From: Odoribacter sp.
Lineage (GTDB): Bacteria; Bacteroidota; Bacteroidia; Bacteroidales; Prolixibacteraceae
Length of the DNA: 64,000 nucleotides
NCBI GenBank assembly: GCA_013824715.1
Contig: PNOH01000004.1
Span: forward strand, 62,001-126,000
Reading direction: 5' to 3'
Part shown: positions 18,422-28,191 of the stretch, piece by piece
Layout: the number at the start of each line of letters is the position of its first letter
How positions within the stretch are numbered: position 1 is the first letter of the stretch
Program-made: the position numbers and the translations under genes
The notes under the pieces: model-generated
The model's database searches: none
Seen by the model: only the letters and a program-made list of their open reading frames with translations
What the model was told of the DNA's origin: nothing

Positions 18422-19420
18422 TTACTTACTCTTGAAATATTCAACCTTTCCGGCAAGGGCAATATGCTTTACTTTTTCAATCAATACTGTCTTTTGTTCT
18501 TCGGTTAATTTTATGAACGAGCGGGCAAGGGCGATTTTTTCGCGCATAAAAGTGGCATTCTCATTTCCCGAAATCAGAACTGAAACCGGCAGTGACCACA
18601 CAAAATACATGGCTTCTTTTATACTCAAATAGTTTGGGATCAGCGGATCATCAGTGCTCCAGCCAGCTTGTTCATTTTTTTCAAAAAACCTGCCATCGGC
18701 CAGTGATTTGATCGCAAGAATTCCCATGTTCCGATCTAAAGCTTTTTGCATGATGTTTTGGGTAAAACTGTAATAAGTCTGATCAAGCACATTTACGGGC
18801 ATTAAAACCGTGTCGAAAATATTGCTTTTTTTGGTCCGTTCCATCATTCGGGCATGTGCAAACGGATTCTGATGGCCGGTAAATCCAAGGTATTTAATTT
18901 TTCCTTCTTCTTTGGCTTTAAGCAAAACATCAAGCACACCAAGCTGAATCCTGCTGTCAACATCTTCGGGCGTTGAAATAGCATGAACCTGATACAAATC
19001 GAGGTGATCGGTTTTAAGTCTCCGAAGTGTTCCTTCCAAATGTTCTTTTACGGTTTTGGCATCTTTCCCGGTTGATTTGCTCATCAGAAAAATCAGGTCG
19101 CGGTATTTTGGGGTCAGGTATTTGCCGTAGCGCGTTTCACTGGTTCCGGCAGCATAACTTTCCGCAGTGTCGAAAAAACGGACGCCGCCTTCGAGCGATG
19201 CTTCAATAACTTCCTGTGCATCCCGTTCGGTGGTCCAGCCAACATGGTATCCTCCGGTACCTAACATGGTTACATATTCATTCGTCCTGCCCAGTTTCCG
19301 TTTGGGAAGTACTTCGCCCAGGCGATCGGCTTCCGGGTTACCTGCCTGTACTGCACCCGAAAGTGATAATCCGGCGGTAGCTCCTGCAAGCGATTTGAGA
19401 AATGTTCTTCGGTCGGTCAT
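18422..19420 (-). CDS. Exported aldo/keto reductase family oxidoreductase
   Basis: A 332-residue protein with a Tat-like signal (MTDRRTFLKSLAGATAGLSL, twin arginine at residues 4-5, cleavage near VQAG). The mature part is a complete (beta/alpha)8 aldo/keto reductase: the catalytic set appears as FFDTAESYAAG (Asp, Tyr), LMSKSTGK (Lys) and LYQVHAIS (His), with NADPH-binding residues expected near LAIKSLADG. Tat export fits a cofactor-bearing enzyme. Substrate unknown; related Bacteroidetes proteins act on sugars or carbonyls in the periplasm. Confidence 0.85.
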   Translation of the reverse strand: MTDRRTFLKSLAGATAGLSLSGAVQAGNPEADRLGEVLPKRKLGRTNEYVTMLGTGGYHVGWTTERDAQEVIEASLEGGVRFFDTAESYAAGTSETRYGKYLTPKYRDLIFLMSKSTGKDAKTVKEHLEGTLRRLKTDHLDLYQVHAISTPEDVDSRIQLGVLDVLLKAKEEGKIKYLGFTGHQNPFAHARMMERTKKSNIFDTVLMPVNVLDQTYYSFTQNIMQKALDRNMGILAIKSLADGRFFEKNEQAGWSTDDPLIPNYLSIKEAMYFVWSLPVSVLISGNENATFMREKIALARSFIKLTEEQKTVLIEKVKHIALAGKVEYFKSK

Positions 19421-19516
19421 AACGATTTTGCTTTTATAAATTTGCTATGGTTATGAAACGAGAATGCAGAAAAAAAGTTCTATTCCGGAATATCTAAATT
19501 ATCAGAAATAGTTCTA

Positions 19517-20242
19517 TCACTTCTTTATCACAGTCTTGACCACTCTATTCTTTTTCCTGAAATCCCATGGAATATTGTAGTAAACTGAATAAGTGAAATC
19601 CAATGTAAATCCTTTCTCAGCCTTTCCGTATCCGGGAATAAAGTAAACAGGTGGTAATTCCATCTCTGTATGGTTCATTTTTACTTTTCCACGAATAGTC
19701 CAGCCCATGTAAAAATTGTGAAATATTTCGCCTTTAATTCCTACGAGAAATTCGCCCCAGTGTGCAAAATAATTCTGGTTCCCGAAATGTCCGTTTACAG
19801 GCCCCCAATACGAATCAACTAAATATCGGTCAACTTTTTGACGGGCAATTGAAAATCCATACCGAAGTCCAAAAAACAAAACATCTTTGTCATTTTTATG
19901 CTCGGCCTGAAGAAAGTTGTAATCTATCCCGATGCGTGAATAACTACCCTGTCCGTTATATTCAATGTAGTTGGTATTTAATTTTATCACTTCGTATCCC
20001 GATTCGAATACAGGAAACCAATTGGGCCAAAGTTCCATATCAACTGAAAATTCTGACCCATAGCGATTTCCTTTAGTCCACAAATACTGAAAAGGCCTGG
20101 TTGCATCCATTCCCACGCGGATGCCTCTCATCCGGATATAATTATCTGTTCTTTTAGGTTTAATTTTCCTTTCCGGCTCAGCCTGTCCGTAGCTAATTGT
20201 TGCCAGAAGGCAAAGGATGAAGGTATAGTTTAATATTCTCAT
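19517..20242 (-). CDS. DUF6048-family exported protein
   Basis: A 241-residue exported protein (signal ending near SYGQAE) predicted to be rich in beta strands with many aromatic residues (RGIRVGMDATRPFQYLW, FFGLRYGFSIARQKVDRY, the closing YNIPWDFRKKNRV), consistent with an outer-membrane beta-barrel. The sequence resembles the DUF6048 family of Bacteroidetes. Its start overlaps the end of the DUF6452-like lipoprotein gene by 50 bp, and the two are commonly neighbours, which suggests a joint envelope function. Confidence 0.65.
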   Translation of the reverse strand: MRILNYTFILCLLATISYGQAEPERKIKPKRTDNYIRMRGIRVGMDATRPFQYLWTKGNRYGSEFSVDMELWPNWFPVFESGYEVIKLNTNYIEYNGQGSYSRIGIDYNFLQAEHKNDKDVLFFGLRYGFSIARQKVDRYLVDSYWGPVNGHFGNQNYFAHWGEFLVGIKGEIFHNFYMGWTIRGKVKMNHTEMELPPVYFIPGYGKAEKGFTLDFTYSVYYNIPWDFRKKNRVVKTVIKK

Positions 20243-20651
20243 TCCATTTTTTGGTTACCAGACTGTCTGTAATCAGGATAGAATCAATCCGGTTGTTCGT
20301 AAAATCTATTGACTGCAATTTGTATTCAAAATAAAATCCGGATTCCATCGAAGCGTATTTCTGAATGGTTTCGTGAATGAAGGTGATGGTATCGTTTTTT
20401 GCATCAAATGAAATCAGATAGCTGGTGGTGTCGTTTACCGATAAAGGCAGCAATATTTCCTTAAGTACCGAATCTTTTACCCACATCTTCTCCAGACCAA
20501 CTCCCAAAACTGAGACCTTCGGCGAAATAGTTGCTTTTGTAGATGAATTCAGGAACGAAACCTTAAGAAAACTCTGTGGAGGAGCTTCAAACACTTCCTT
20601 ACAGGCGCTTACAGCAATCATGATACAGATCAGATACAAAAATCGCTTCAT
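20193..20651 (-). CDS. DUF6452-family lipoprotein
   Basis: A 152-residue lipoprotein (signal plus lipobox VSAC, residues about 13-16). The mature part has beta-rich segments (FLKVSFLNSSTKATISPKVS, residues about 28-47, and YFEYKLQSIDF). It resembles DUF6452. It is the first gene of a two-gene unit with the DUF6048-like gene and shares 50 bp with it. Function unknown. Confidence 0.65.
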   Translation of the reverse strand: MKRFLYLICIMIAVSACKEVFEAPPQSFLKVSFLNSSTKATISPKVSVLGVGLEKMWVKDSVLKEILLPLSVNDTTSYLISFDAKNDTITFIHETIQKYASMESGFYFEYKLQSIDFTNNRIDSILITDSLVTKKWNENIKLYLHPLPSGNN

Positions 20652-20731
20652 TCCTTTTTTTTTGTCTGGGTAAAGTTAGAACTATTCAGCTTGAATCGGA
20701 AAGTATGGGCGTATTTTTACTTGCGGGTTTA

Positions 20732-20766
20732 TACTCAGGGTCTGACTCGAAGTCAGGCTCTGAGTA
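20732..20766. repeat. 35-bp imperfect palindrome in the lepA upstream region
   Basis: A 16-bp stem (TACTCAGGGTCTGACT / AGTCAGGCTCTGAGTA) with a 3-base loop; the two non-Watson-Crick positions become G.U pairs on the plus strand. It lies between divergent genes, so it terminates neither. It resembles short extragenic palindromes; its CTGAC/GTCAG core is shared with the palindromes at 34-36 kb. Confidence 0.55.
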
Positions 20767-20777
20767 ATCACAAAGGG

Positions 20778-20806
20778 TTGTCGTTCCCAAAAATTGAATA
20801 TCTTTG
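20778..20806 (+). promoter_or_regulatory. Promoter of lepA
   Basis: TTG (20778-20780), 18 bp, TATCTTTG (20799-20806), a full -7 match. The leader to the lepA ATG is about 46 nt. Confidence 0.6.
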
Positions 20807-20858
20807 CGCAAAATCCGGCAGGAGTATTTGATTAATAAGGTTTTTAGATTTTTAAAGG

Positions 20859-22646
20859 ATGAAGAACATACGTAATTTCTGCATTATTGCACATATCGAT
20901 CACGGAAAAAGCACACTGGCCGACAGGCTGCTCGAATATACCAAAACCGTTGATGGCCGGGCCATGAAAGCTCAGGTTCTCGACAGTATGGATCTCGAGC
21001 AGGAGCGTGGAATTACAATTAAAAGCCACGCCATTCAGATGCAATACAATCTAAACGGACAGGAATATACCCTGAACCTGATTGATACTCCCGGTCATGT
21101 TGACTTCTCGTACGAAGTTTCGCGTTCAATCGCTGCCTGCGAAGGCGCTTTGCTCATCATTGATTCAACACAGGGAATTCAGGCGCAAACTATTTCAAAT
21201 TTGTATCTGGCCATTGATCATGATCTGGAAATTATTCCAATCCTGAATAAAATGGATTTGGACAATGCCATGCCCGAAGTGGTGGAAGATCAGATCATCG
21301 GGCTGATTGGCTGTAAGCGCACCGATATCATTCGCGCAAGTGGCAAAACCGGACTGGGAATTGAAGAAATTCTTGAACGTATCGTAAATGTAATTCCTGA
21401 GCCTCAAGGCTCGGTAGATGCACCGCTTCAGGCACTGATTTTCGACTCAGTTTTTAATCAATTCAGGGGGGTAATTGCCTATTTCAAAGTGGTGAACGGT
21501 GTGATCCGCAAAGGCGATATGGTGAAGTTTGTGAATGCGTCGAAAGAATATCTGGCCGATGAAGTTGGCGTGCTCAAACTCGGAATGTTTGAACGCCCCG
21601 AGATGAAAGCTGGCGACGTGGGATACATTATTTGCGGGATAAAAACAGCCAAAGAAGTAAAAGTCGGGGATACAATTACTCATGCCAAAGCGCCTTGCGA
21701 TAAAGCAATTGCAGGTTTTGAGGAAGTGAAACCGATGGTTTTTGCCGGTGTTTACCCGATTGATTCCGAAGATTACGAAGACCTTCGTAATTCGATGGAA
21801 AAACTGCAATTGAACGATGCCTCGCTCACATATGAGCCCGAATCGTCGGCAGCGCTGGGTTTCGGTTTCCGTTGCGGATTCCTTGGGTTGCTGCACATGG
21901 AAATCATTCAGGAGCGACTCGACCGCGAATACGATATGAACGTAATCACGACTGTTCCAAACGTATTGTACCATGTGCATACCACCAAAGGCGAAACCAT
22001 CAACGTCTATAATCCATCGGGGCTGCCGGCTGCCACCACCATTGACGATATTGATGAGCCATTTATCCGCGCCAACATCATAACTGCTGTTGATTATATC
22101 GGGTCAATCATGACATTGTGCCTCGAAAAACGGGGAACCCTCATCAAGCAGGAATACCTGACAACCGACCGGGTTGAACTGATGTTTGACCTTCCGCTCG
22201 GCGAAATCGTTTTCGATTTCTACGATAAACTGAAAAGTATTTCGAAGGGATATGCTTCGTTCGATTACCACGTTATTGATTTCCGTCCGGCCAAACTGGT
22301 ACGTCTTGATATTTTGCTGAACGGCGAAATGGTTGATGCCTTATCAACGCTGATCCATTTCAACAATGCCTATAATTTTGGGCGCCGTATGTGCGAAAAA
22401 CTGAAAGAACTGATTCCCCGCCAGCAGTTCGATATCGCCATTCAGGCGGCAATCGGTGCAAAGATTATTGCCCGCGAAACCGTGAAAGCAGTACGGAAAG
22501 ATGTGACTGCCAAATGTTATGGTGGCGACATTACCCGCAAACGCAAACTGCTCGAAAAACAGAAGAAGGGTAAAAAGCGGATGAAACAAATCGGCAATGT
22601 CGAAGTTCCGCAGAATGCGTTTCTGGCGGTATTGAAACTGGATTGA
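20859..22646 (+). CDS. lepA: Elongation factor 4 (LepA), ribosome back-translocase GTPase
   Basis: A 595-residue translational GTPase. G-motifs are intact: AHIDHGKST (residues 10-18), [18 protein letters not shown] and NKMD. The C-terminal EF4-specific domain is present ([20 protein letters not shown], and [20 protein letters not shown] near 545). Length is standard. It acts on stalled or mistranslocated ribosomes. It runs toward the response-regulator gene, with only 7 bp between the two stops. Confidence 0.98.
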   Translation: MKNIRNFCIIAHIDHGKSTLADRLLEYTKTVDGRAMKAQVLDSMDLEQERGITIKSHAIQMQYNLNGQEYTLNLIDTPGHVDFSYEVSRSIAACEGALLIIDSTQGIQAQTISNLYLAIDHDLEIIPILNKMDLDNAMPEVVEDQIIGLIGCKRTDIIRASGKTGLGIEEILERIVNVIPEPQGSVDAPLQALIFDSVFNQFRGVIAYFKVVNGVIRKGDMVKFVNASKEYLADEVGVLKLGMFERPEMKAGDVGYIICGIKTAKEVKVGDTITHAKAPCDKAIAGFEEVKPMVFAGVYPIDSEDYEDLRNSMEKLQLNDASLTYEPESSAALGFGFRCGFLGLLHMEIIQERLDREYDMNVITTVPNVLYHVHTTKGETINVYNPSGLPAATTIDDIDEPFIRANIITAVDYIGSIMTLCLEKRGTLIKQEYLTTDRVELMFDLPLGEIVFDFYDKLKSISKGYASFDYHVIDFRPAKLVRLDILLNGEMVDALSTLIHFNNAYNFGRRMCEKLKELIPRQQFDIAIQAAIGAKIIARETVKAVRKDVTAKCYGGDITRKRKLLEKQKKGKKRMKQIGNVEVPQNAFLAVLKLD

Positions 22647-22653
22647 TTTCAGA

Positions 22654-23343
22654 TCACATGATCAGCTTATACCCTTTCCCATGCACGTTAATAATCTCCA
22701 CCTTCGGATCATCTTTCAGGTGTTTCCGGAGTTTGGTAATGTAAACATCCATACTTCGGGCATTAAAGTAGTTGTCGTCAATCCAGATGGTTTTCAGGGC
22801 AAAGTTTCGTTCAAGCACTTTGTTGGCATTGTTGCAAAGCAAGCTTAGCAACTCGGCTTCCTTAGTGGTTAGCTTCACTTCTTCTTCGCCACCCGACAGG
22901 ATCTGCTTGCGCGAGTCGAAAGTATAAATACCAAGTTTATAAACGGCATCTTCATGCGAATTGGAATCCTGCATCACACGTCGCATGATGGCTTCAATAC
23001 GGAAAATCAGTTCTTCCATGCTGAAAGGTTTGGTAATGTAATCGTCGGCCCCGATTTTGAAACCTTCCAGAACATCTTCCTTCATATTTTTTGCGGTCAG
23101 GAAAATAATCGGAATATCCATGTTAATCAACCGGATATCTTTCGCCAGTGAAATGCCATCTTTCCGGGGCATCATAATATCCAGGATACAAAGGTTGTAG
23201 GAATGGTTCCTGAACCCTTTATAGGCAACTTCTCCGTCGGGATACAAATCGGTATCATATCCTTTGGCAATCAGGTATTCTTTAAGCAACAAACCGAGAT
23301 TTTCGTCATCCTCGGCCAAGAGCAATTTTACTTTTTTTTCCAT
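22654..23343 (-). CDS. OmpR-family response regulator (RprY-like)
   Basis: A 229-residue regulator. Residues about 6-120 are the receiver domain with acidic pocket LLAEDDE, phospho-acceptor Asp in CILDIMMPRKDG, Thr in IFLTAKN and Lys in DYITKPF. Residues about 135-229 are the winged-helix DNA-binding domain (LTTKEAELLSLLCNNANKVL, SMDVYITKLRKHL). The ATG at 23343 gives the normal N-terminus. It overlaps the histidine-kinase gene by 38 bp. The pair resembles Bacteroides RprX/RprY. Confidence 0.93.
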   Translation of the reverse strand: MEKKVKLLLAEDDENLGLLLKEYLIAKGYDTDLYPDGEVAYKGFRNHSYNLCILDIMMPRKDGISLAKDIRLINMDIPIIFLTAKNMKEDVLEGFKIGADDYITKPFSMEELIFRIEAIMRRVMQDSNSHEDAVYKLGIYTFDSRKQILSGGEEEVKLTTKEAELLSLLCNNANKVLERNFALKTIWIDDNYFNARSMDVYITKLRKHLKDDPKVEIINVHGKGYKLIM

Positions 23344-24925
23344 GGTTATCTGCATTTATCGGAAAATATATCATGAATTTAGTTCCTTTATTTGGGGCGC
23401 TTTCAACTTTGATCTGACCATGGTGAGCTTCCGTAATAATTTTAACGTAGCTCAATCCCAGTCCGAATCCTTTTACATCGTGTATATTGCCTGTCGGAAC
23501 GCGGTAAAAGCGCTCAAAAATCTGGCCAACATGTTCTTTTTGTATCCCAATTCCCTGGTCTTTCACTGAAACTACCAGAAAATGATCTTTCAGCTCGGTC
23601 GTAATGATAATTTTAGGTTCGTTCTTACTGTATTTCACAGCATTATCGAGCAAGTTAAACAAAACATTGGTAATATGCACTTCATCCCCTTTGATTATCG
23701 CCGGATCTGCTTTTAGCTCGGAAGTCAATGCGCCATTTTTCGACCTTACCCGGAGTTCGAAGTTTAGTACCACCGAATTAATCAAGTTATTCATGTTGAC
23801 CTCCTTGAATTTTAATTTCAGTTTTCCTTCGTTAAATACGGCCATCTGCAGCACTTTTTCAACCTGAGTGGTCAACCGTTTGCTTTCCTGAAAAATAATT
23901 CCTGAGATGTGTTCAATGGTTTTCGGAGTGTTGGTTACCGTATTGTCGCGCAACATCTGACTGGCAAGTGAAATGGTTGAAATAGGCGTTTTCAGCTCGT
24001 GTGTCATATTGTTGATGAAATCGTTTTTAATGTTAGATAATTTTTTCTGTCTTAAGATGATCAGGATGGTAAAAACAAATATTCCGATCAGCATGGCTGT
24101 AAGCACAAAGGTAGGAATGACAAGAAAACCTGTTTCTTTCATTAGGAAAGTGTTCCGTTTCGGAAAATATACAAAGAGCCAGTTTGGTTTTAAATCGTCA
24201 TCATGTGGGAAAAGCAAAGCCTGATATTCAGTTTGTTGTTTCGAATTATAGCTTTTATCTCCAAAAATAAATCTTTCTTCTCCGGCGGGAAAAGATTTTA
24301 AAGCACATTTGAAATCCAGGTTAATGCCCTGCCTTTTTAATTCTGATTTAATTAAACGTCCAAGAGTATTGACATCAATGCGGTCTTCAATTGGTAGTTG
24401 AGACAGTATCGCAGCTCTGGATTGCATCACATACATACGGGCCCGCATGTCTTGCCGTTCTTCGTATTGCTGACTTGCAAAACCATCTGATTCGTGAAAA
24501 ATATCAAATGCATTCGGATAATCACCTGGTCTTCCCCGTTCGTTCTGAAGTTTATTGGGGTCATTTTCTCCATAATCAACTGTTAGTTCTTCACTTTGAA
24601 TAACGCCAATGGATTGTTGAGAATACTGAAACGATAGTTTGGTGCTTTTCAGATTTAATGTGCCGGAAATTGATTGTTGGTTGTTGCCGGGGAATATGCC
24701 GTTGCCTTTTGGCGTGGAAATATCTTTAGCAAATTCGTTCAGTGCAGAAGCTTCCTCCAATTCGAGCTGATAGGCAACCAGACTCAAAGCGCCTTTTACT
24801 GCAGCGTCAAATTGTTCTTCTTTTATTTCCAGGGCCTGCATAATAGAACTCGTCTGAACCAGAATTAAACTGGTCATCACCAGGATCATCAAAACGATCA
24901 ATGTAATTATCACCCTTCTGTTCAT
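23306..24925 (-). CDS. Sensor histidine kinase (RprX-like)
   Basis: A 539-residue membrane kinase. One helix at about 7-28, a periplasmic sensor of about 230 residues, a second helix at about 270-293 (VIPTFVLTAMLIGIFVFTIL), then the dimerisation/phosphotransfer domain with NNMTHELKTPIS and the ATPase domain with N box FNLLDNAVKYS, G1 VKDQGIGI and G2 GFGLGLSYV. It phosphorylates the downstream OmpR-type regulator. What it senses is not evident. A -7 box lies only 4 bp before the ATG, implying a leaderless or nearly leaderless mRNA if used. Confidence 0.93.
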   Translation of the reverse strand: MNRRVIITLIVLMILVMTSLILVQTSSIMQALEIKEEQFDAAVKGALSLVAYQLELEEASALNEFAKDISTPKGNGIFPGNNQQSISGTLNLKSTKLSFQYSQQSIGVIQSEELTVDYGENDPNKLQNERGRPGDYPNAFDIFHESDGFASQQYEERQDMRARMYVMQSRAAILSQLPIEDRIDVNTLGRLIKSELKRQGINLDFKCALKSFPAGEERFIFGDKSYNSKQQTEYQALLFPHDDDLKPNWLFVYFPKRNTFLMKETGFLVIPTFVLTAMLIGIFVFTILIILRQKKLSNIKNDFINNMTHELKTPISTISLASQMLRDNTVTNTPKTIEHISGIIFQESKRLTTQVEKVLQMAVFNEGKLKLKFKEVNMNNLINSVVLNFELRVRSKNGALTSELKADPAIIKGDEVHITNVLFNLLDNAVKYSKNEPKIIITTELKDHFLVVSVKDQGIGIQKEHVGQIFERFYRVPTGNIHDVKGFGLGLSYVKIITEAHHGQIKVESAPNKGTKFMIYFPINADNHGKKSKIALGRG

Positions 24926-24929
24926 GACA

Positions 24930-24937
24930 CAAAGATA
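24930..24937 (-). promoter_or_regulatory. -7 box directly before the histidine-kinase ATG
   Basis: On the minus strand TATCTTTG ends 4 bp before the ATG at 24925. With the usual distance to the transcription start the mRNA would begin at or next to the ATG. No clear -33 box is present. Confidence 0.4.
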
Positions 24938-25088
24938 ACCTTTAAAAATACTGATTATAAATACTTAACAATATTTAACACTGGATTCCTTATGGTTTTG
25001 GATGTGTTGCAAATGAGCAAAAAAAATGAAATATTATCATGCAAGTTGGTAGTTACTTCAGATGTAAAGCGAATAAAAAATTGGGAAG

Positions 25089-25844
25089 TTATTCAGGAGA
25101 ACTCTCTGAATCCAGATTTATCCTGATTTTGTCGAGGGCTACTTTAGAGGCATTTTGCTGCGCTTCTTTTTTGGATGTTCCGGTTCCTTTACCGAAAAGT
25201 TCGGTGTCAACTTCGATGGTTGCGATAAACCACGGTTGTTTACCATCATTTTTACTTTCATCAACAGTATCGAACGAAACTGCTTTTTTGTTCTTCTGCG
25301 ACCATTCAATCAACTGGCTTTTATAATTAGTATTGGAGTTTTGTACTTCAACCAGGTTAACGTAGTTGTTCAGCAGTTTTCGGGTAATGAATTTTTTTGC
25401 TTCCGCATAACCTTTGTCCAGATAGATGGCACCAATTAGAGCTTCAAGCGTGTCGCCGTAAATATGGCTCGATTCGACGGTTGAAGTGGTGTTCGACTGA
25501 ATGTAGTGGTTCAGACCGATCTGATAAGTGAGCTGGGTCAGAAAGCTACGGTTTACCAGTTTGGAGCGCATTTGTGTAAGGTAACCTTCGTCCTGATTAG
25601 GAAACCGGTTATATAGAAAATCGGCAATGGCAGCGCCTAAAATGGCGTCGCCTAAATATTCAAGCCGCTCGTTATTCACATAATTCCCCTGAGAGTTTAT
25701 TTTGGAAGCCGACTTGTGAATAATAGCAATATCATAAAGCCTTAAATTTACGGGATAAAATCCCAGAAGTGATTTTAAAAACAAATAAAACTCTTTTCTT
25801 GGTGAAGAAAAGAGTTTTATTCTTTGAACGATAGTTCGTATCAC
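25089..25844 (-). CDS. rnc: Ribonuclease III
   Basis: A 251-residue double-strand-specific RNase that processes rRNA precursors and structured mRNAs. The signature NERLEYLGDAILGAAIADFL is near residue 60, the second acidic site DTLEALIGAIYLD near 130, and a dsRNA-binding domain fills about 165-245 (PWFIATIEVD, GTSKKEAQQNASKVAL). It is the last gene of acpP-fabF-rnc, 5 bp after fabF. Length is slightly longer than in proteobacteria, as usual for the phylum. Confidence 0.97.
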   Translation of the reverse strand: MIRTIVQRIKLFSSPRKEFYLFLKSLLGFYPVNLRLYDIAIIHKSASKINSQGNYVNNERLEYLGDAILGAAIADFLYNRFPNQDEGYLTQMRSKLVNRSFLTQLTYQIGLNHYIQSNTTSTVESSHIYGDTLEALIGAIYLDKGYAEAKKFITRKLLNNYVNLVEVQNSNTNYKSQLIEWSQKNKKAVSFDTVDESKNDGKQPWFIATIEVDTELFGKGTGTSKKEAQQNASKVALDKIRINLDSESSPE

Positions 25845-25849
25845 TTGTA

Positions 25850-27091
25850 TTAAATTTTCTTGAAAATAACAGAAGCGTTGTGACCACCAAAACCAAAAGT
25901 GTTGCTTAAAGCAGTTTTGATTTTGCGTTCTTTGGCGACATTGAAAGTGAAATCAAGTTTTGGGTCAATTTCAGGATCGTCGGTAAAATGATTAATTGTT
26001 GGCGGAATGATTCCATTCTGAATTGCCATGATGCATGCGATTGCTTCAACAGCTCCTGCTGCTCCCAACAAGTGACCGGTCATTGATTTGGTTGCACTGA
26101 TGCTCAGGTTATAAGCATGATGCCCAAAACATTTCTGGATAGCTTTTGGTTCAGCAATATCTCCAAGAGGCGTTGAGGTTCCGTGTACATTAATATAATC
26201 AATGTCTTCCGTATTTAAACCAGCATCTTCCAAAGCCAGTTTCATGACTAGGGTTGCGCCTCCGGCTTCAGGGTCTGGGGCAGTCATGTGGTAAGCATCG
26301 GCAGACATTCCACCACCAACCATTTCTGCATAAATTTTTGCACCACGTTTAACGGCGTGTTCATATTCCTCAAGAATGAGTGCACCAGAGCCTTCTCCCA
26401 TAACAAATCCATCCCGATCAAGGTCAAACGGACGCGAAGCTGTTAAGGGATCGTCGTTTCGGGTAGAAAGGGCACGCATGGAATTGAACCCGGCCAATCC
26501 GGCGTGGTTAACAGCAGCTTCTGATCCCCCGGAAATAAAAAGATCAGCTTTACCCAAGCGGATGTAGTTCATTGCCTCAATTAAAGCATGACTTGCCGAG
26601 GCACAAGCAGTAACCGTAGTAAAGTTTGGCCCCCGGAATCCATAACGGATTGATAGTAATCCGCTGGCAATATTGGCAATCATCTTAGGAATGAAGAATG
26701 GTGAAAATCTTGGTACTTCAGGATTGTAATTGGTAACTTCTTCATAGAAAGTTTGCAGACCGCCAATGCCAGCTCCCCATATAATACCAGCTCTGTCTTT
26801 ATTGATGGTTTCGAGGTTTATGCCAGAATCCTCCATGGCCTGTGCAGCAGTTGCATAGGCAAACAAGGTAAAAGGATCGTGTTTACGCACCTCTTTTTGC
26901 TCAACATATTTCGCTGGATTAAAATTCTTCAACTCGCACGCAAAAGTTGTTTTTTGATGCGTGACATCGAAATGGGTAATAGGGCCGGCTCCACTTTTAC
27001 CATTTTTCAGGCCTTCCCAATATTCCTCGATAGAATTACCAAGCGGGTTTACAGTTCCAAGGCCGGTAACAACTACCCGTTTAAACTCCAT
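25850..27091 (-). CDS. fabF: 3-oxoacyl-[ACP] synthase II
   Basis: A 413-residue condensing enzyme of type II fatty acid synthesis. The catalytic triad is visible: Cys in TVTACASASHALIEA near 165, His in NVHGTSTPLGD near 305 and His in SMTGHLLGAAGAVEA near 340. It elongates malonyl-ACP with acyl-ACP in the cytosol. It lies 19 bp downstream of acpP and 5 bp upstream of rnc; the order acpP-fabF-rnc is widely conserved. Confidence 0.98.
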   Translation of the reverse strand: MEFKRVVVTGLGTVNPLGNSIEEYWEGLKNGKSGAGPITHFDVTHQKTTFACELKNFNPAKYVEQKEVRKHDPFTLFAYATAAQAMEDSGINLETINKDRAGIIWGAGIGGLQTFYEEVTNYNPEVPRFSPFFIPKMIANIASGLLSIRYGFRGPNFTTVTACASASHALIEAMNYIRLGKADLFISGGSEAAVNHAGLAGFNSMRALSTRNDDPLTASRPFDLDRDGFVMGEGSGALILEEYEHAVKRGAKIYAEMVGGGMSADAYHMTAPDPEAGGATLVMKLALEDAGLNTEDIDYINVHGTSTPLGDIAEPKAIQKCFGHHAYNLSISATKSMTGHLLGAAGAVEAIACIMAIQNGIIPPTINHFTDDPEIDPKLDFTFNVAKERKIKTALSNTFGFGGHNASVIFKKI

Positions 27092-27110
27092 AAAATTTGT
27101 TTTGGTATGA

Positions 27111-27347
27111 TTACTTCAAATTTGCTTCGATGTGCTTGATAGCTTCACCTACTGTTGAGATTTTTTCAGCCTGATCATCTGGAATGGCAAGATCAAATTC
27201 TTTTTCGAATTCCATGATCAATTCAACAGTGTCAAGTGAATCAGCACCAAGATCGTTGGTGAAAGAAGCTTCCATGGTTACTTCACTTTCATCAACTCCT
27301 AATTTGTCAACAATAATTGCTTTTACTTTAGATGCAACGTCAGACAT
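27111..27347 (-). CDS. acpP: Acyl carrier protein
   Basis: A 78-residue acidic helical protein; Ser in [15 protein letters not shown] (near residue 36) carries the phosphopantetheine arm. It shuttles growing acyl chains for fatty acid and lipid A synthesis. It is the first gene of acpP-fabF-rnc and has a full promoter upstream (27396-27427). Confidence 0.99.
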   Translation of the reverse strand: MSDVASKVKAIIVDKLGVDESEVTMEASFTNDLGADSLDTVELIMEFEKEFDLAIPDDQAEKISTVGEAIKHIEANLK

Positions 27348-27395
27348 AACTCTAATTTTTGGTTAATATTAATATTTGTTTCAAAAAATTCGATG

Positions 27396-27427
27396 CAAAG
27401 TAATAAATTTACGCCTGATATTTCAAA
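27396..27427 (-). promoter_or_regulatory. Promoter of acpP-fabF-rnc
   Basis: On the minus strand TTTG (27427-27424), 20 bp, TTACTTTG (27403-27396), one mismatch to the -7 consensus. The leader is about 42 nt. Confidence 0.65.
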
Positions 27428-27457
27428 CAAAAACTGAATTAAATGGATGAATAAGGC

Positions 27458-27488
27458 TTGATTGAATTCTGTCGAAGGTTTATATTTG
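27458..27488 (+). promoter_or_regulatory. Promoter of purN
   Basis: TTG (27458-27460), 20 bp, TATATTTG (27481-27488), a full -7 match. It is divergent from, but does not overlap, the acpP promoter. Confidence 0.6.
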
Positions 27489-27540
27489 AACTCTTTATTC
27501 TAAAATTCCATTAAGCATAAAACTTAAAACTGAAGATTAA

Positions 27541-28113
27541 ATGAAACGAATTGCCATTTTTGCCTCTGGTTCCGGAACCAATGCCCAAAAGATAATTGAG
27601 TATTTTTCAGCCAGTAAGGAAATATTTGTTGACTCACTTTGGTCAAATAATGAAAATGCTTATGCCTTGATCAGAGCAGAAAAACTCGGAATTGAAACTT
27701 TTACTTTTGATCGTGATGAGTTTTACCGGAGCAATGAAATTCTTGACAAGTTGTACGATCATCGGATTGATATGATTGTTCTGGCCGGTTTCCTTTGGCT
27801 GGTTCCCAAAAATCTGACTGAATTATTCATGGTAATTAATATACATCCGGCCCTTTTACCTAAATATGGTGGCAATGGAATGTATGGTATGAACGTACAC
27901 AAAGCTGTTCTGGCTTCCAAAGACAAGGAATCGGGCATAACTATTCATCAGGTGAATCAGGATTATGACAAAGGCAAGATCATTTTTCAGGCAACCTGCC
28001 CAATTAAACCGGGCGATACTCCTGAAACACTTGCTAACCGGATTCATGAATTGGAACACCAACATTATCCAAAAGTAATCGAAGAATTATTATTGACTGA
28101 TGATGAAGGTTGA
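27541..28113 (+). CDS. purN: Phosphoribosylglycinamide formyltransferase
   Basis: A 190-residue enzyme of purine synthesis that formylates GAR using 10-formyl-THF. Seen: FASGSGTNAQKI at residues 7-18, the catalytic Asn and His in INIHPALLPKYGG near 98-110, and the catalytic Asp within NQDYDKGKIIFQ near 145. The loop GNGMYGMNVHKAVL is the typical Bacteroidetes form. It is a single gene; purM lies 8 kb away at 35929. Confidence 0.96.
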   Translation: MKRIAIFASGSGTNAQKIIEYFSASKEIFVDSLWSNNENAYALIRAEKLGIETFTFDRDEFYRSNEILDKLYDHRIDMIVLAGFLWLVPKNLTELFMVINIHPALLPKYGGNGMYGMNVHKAVLASKDKESGITIHQVNQDYDKGKIIFQATCPIKPGDTPETLANRIHELEHQHYPKVIEELLLTDDEG

Positions 28114-28191
28114 TATGTTGCAAGGTTCGTGAATATTAATGCCCTTCGGATTTTAATGTGTTCCTTTACACTGATTTAATTGTATTAAGGA

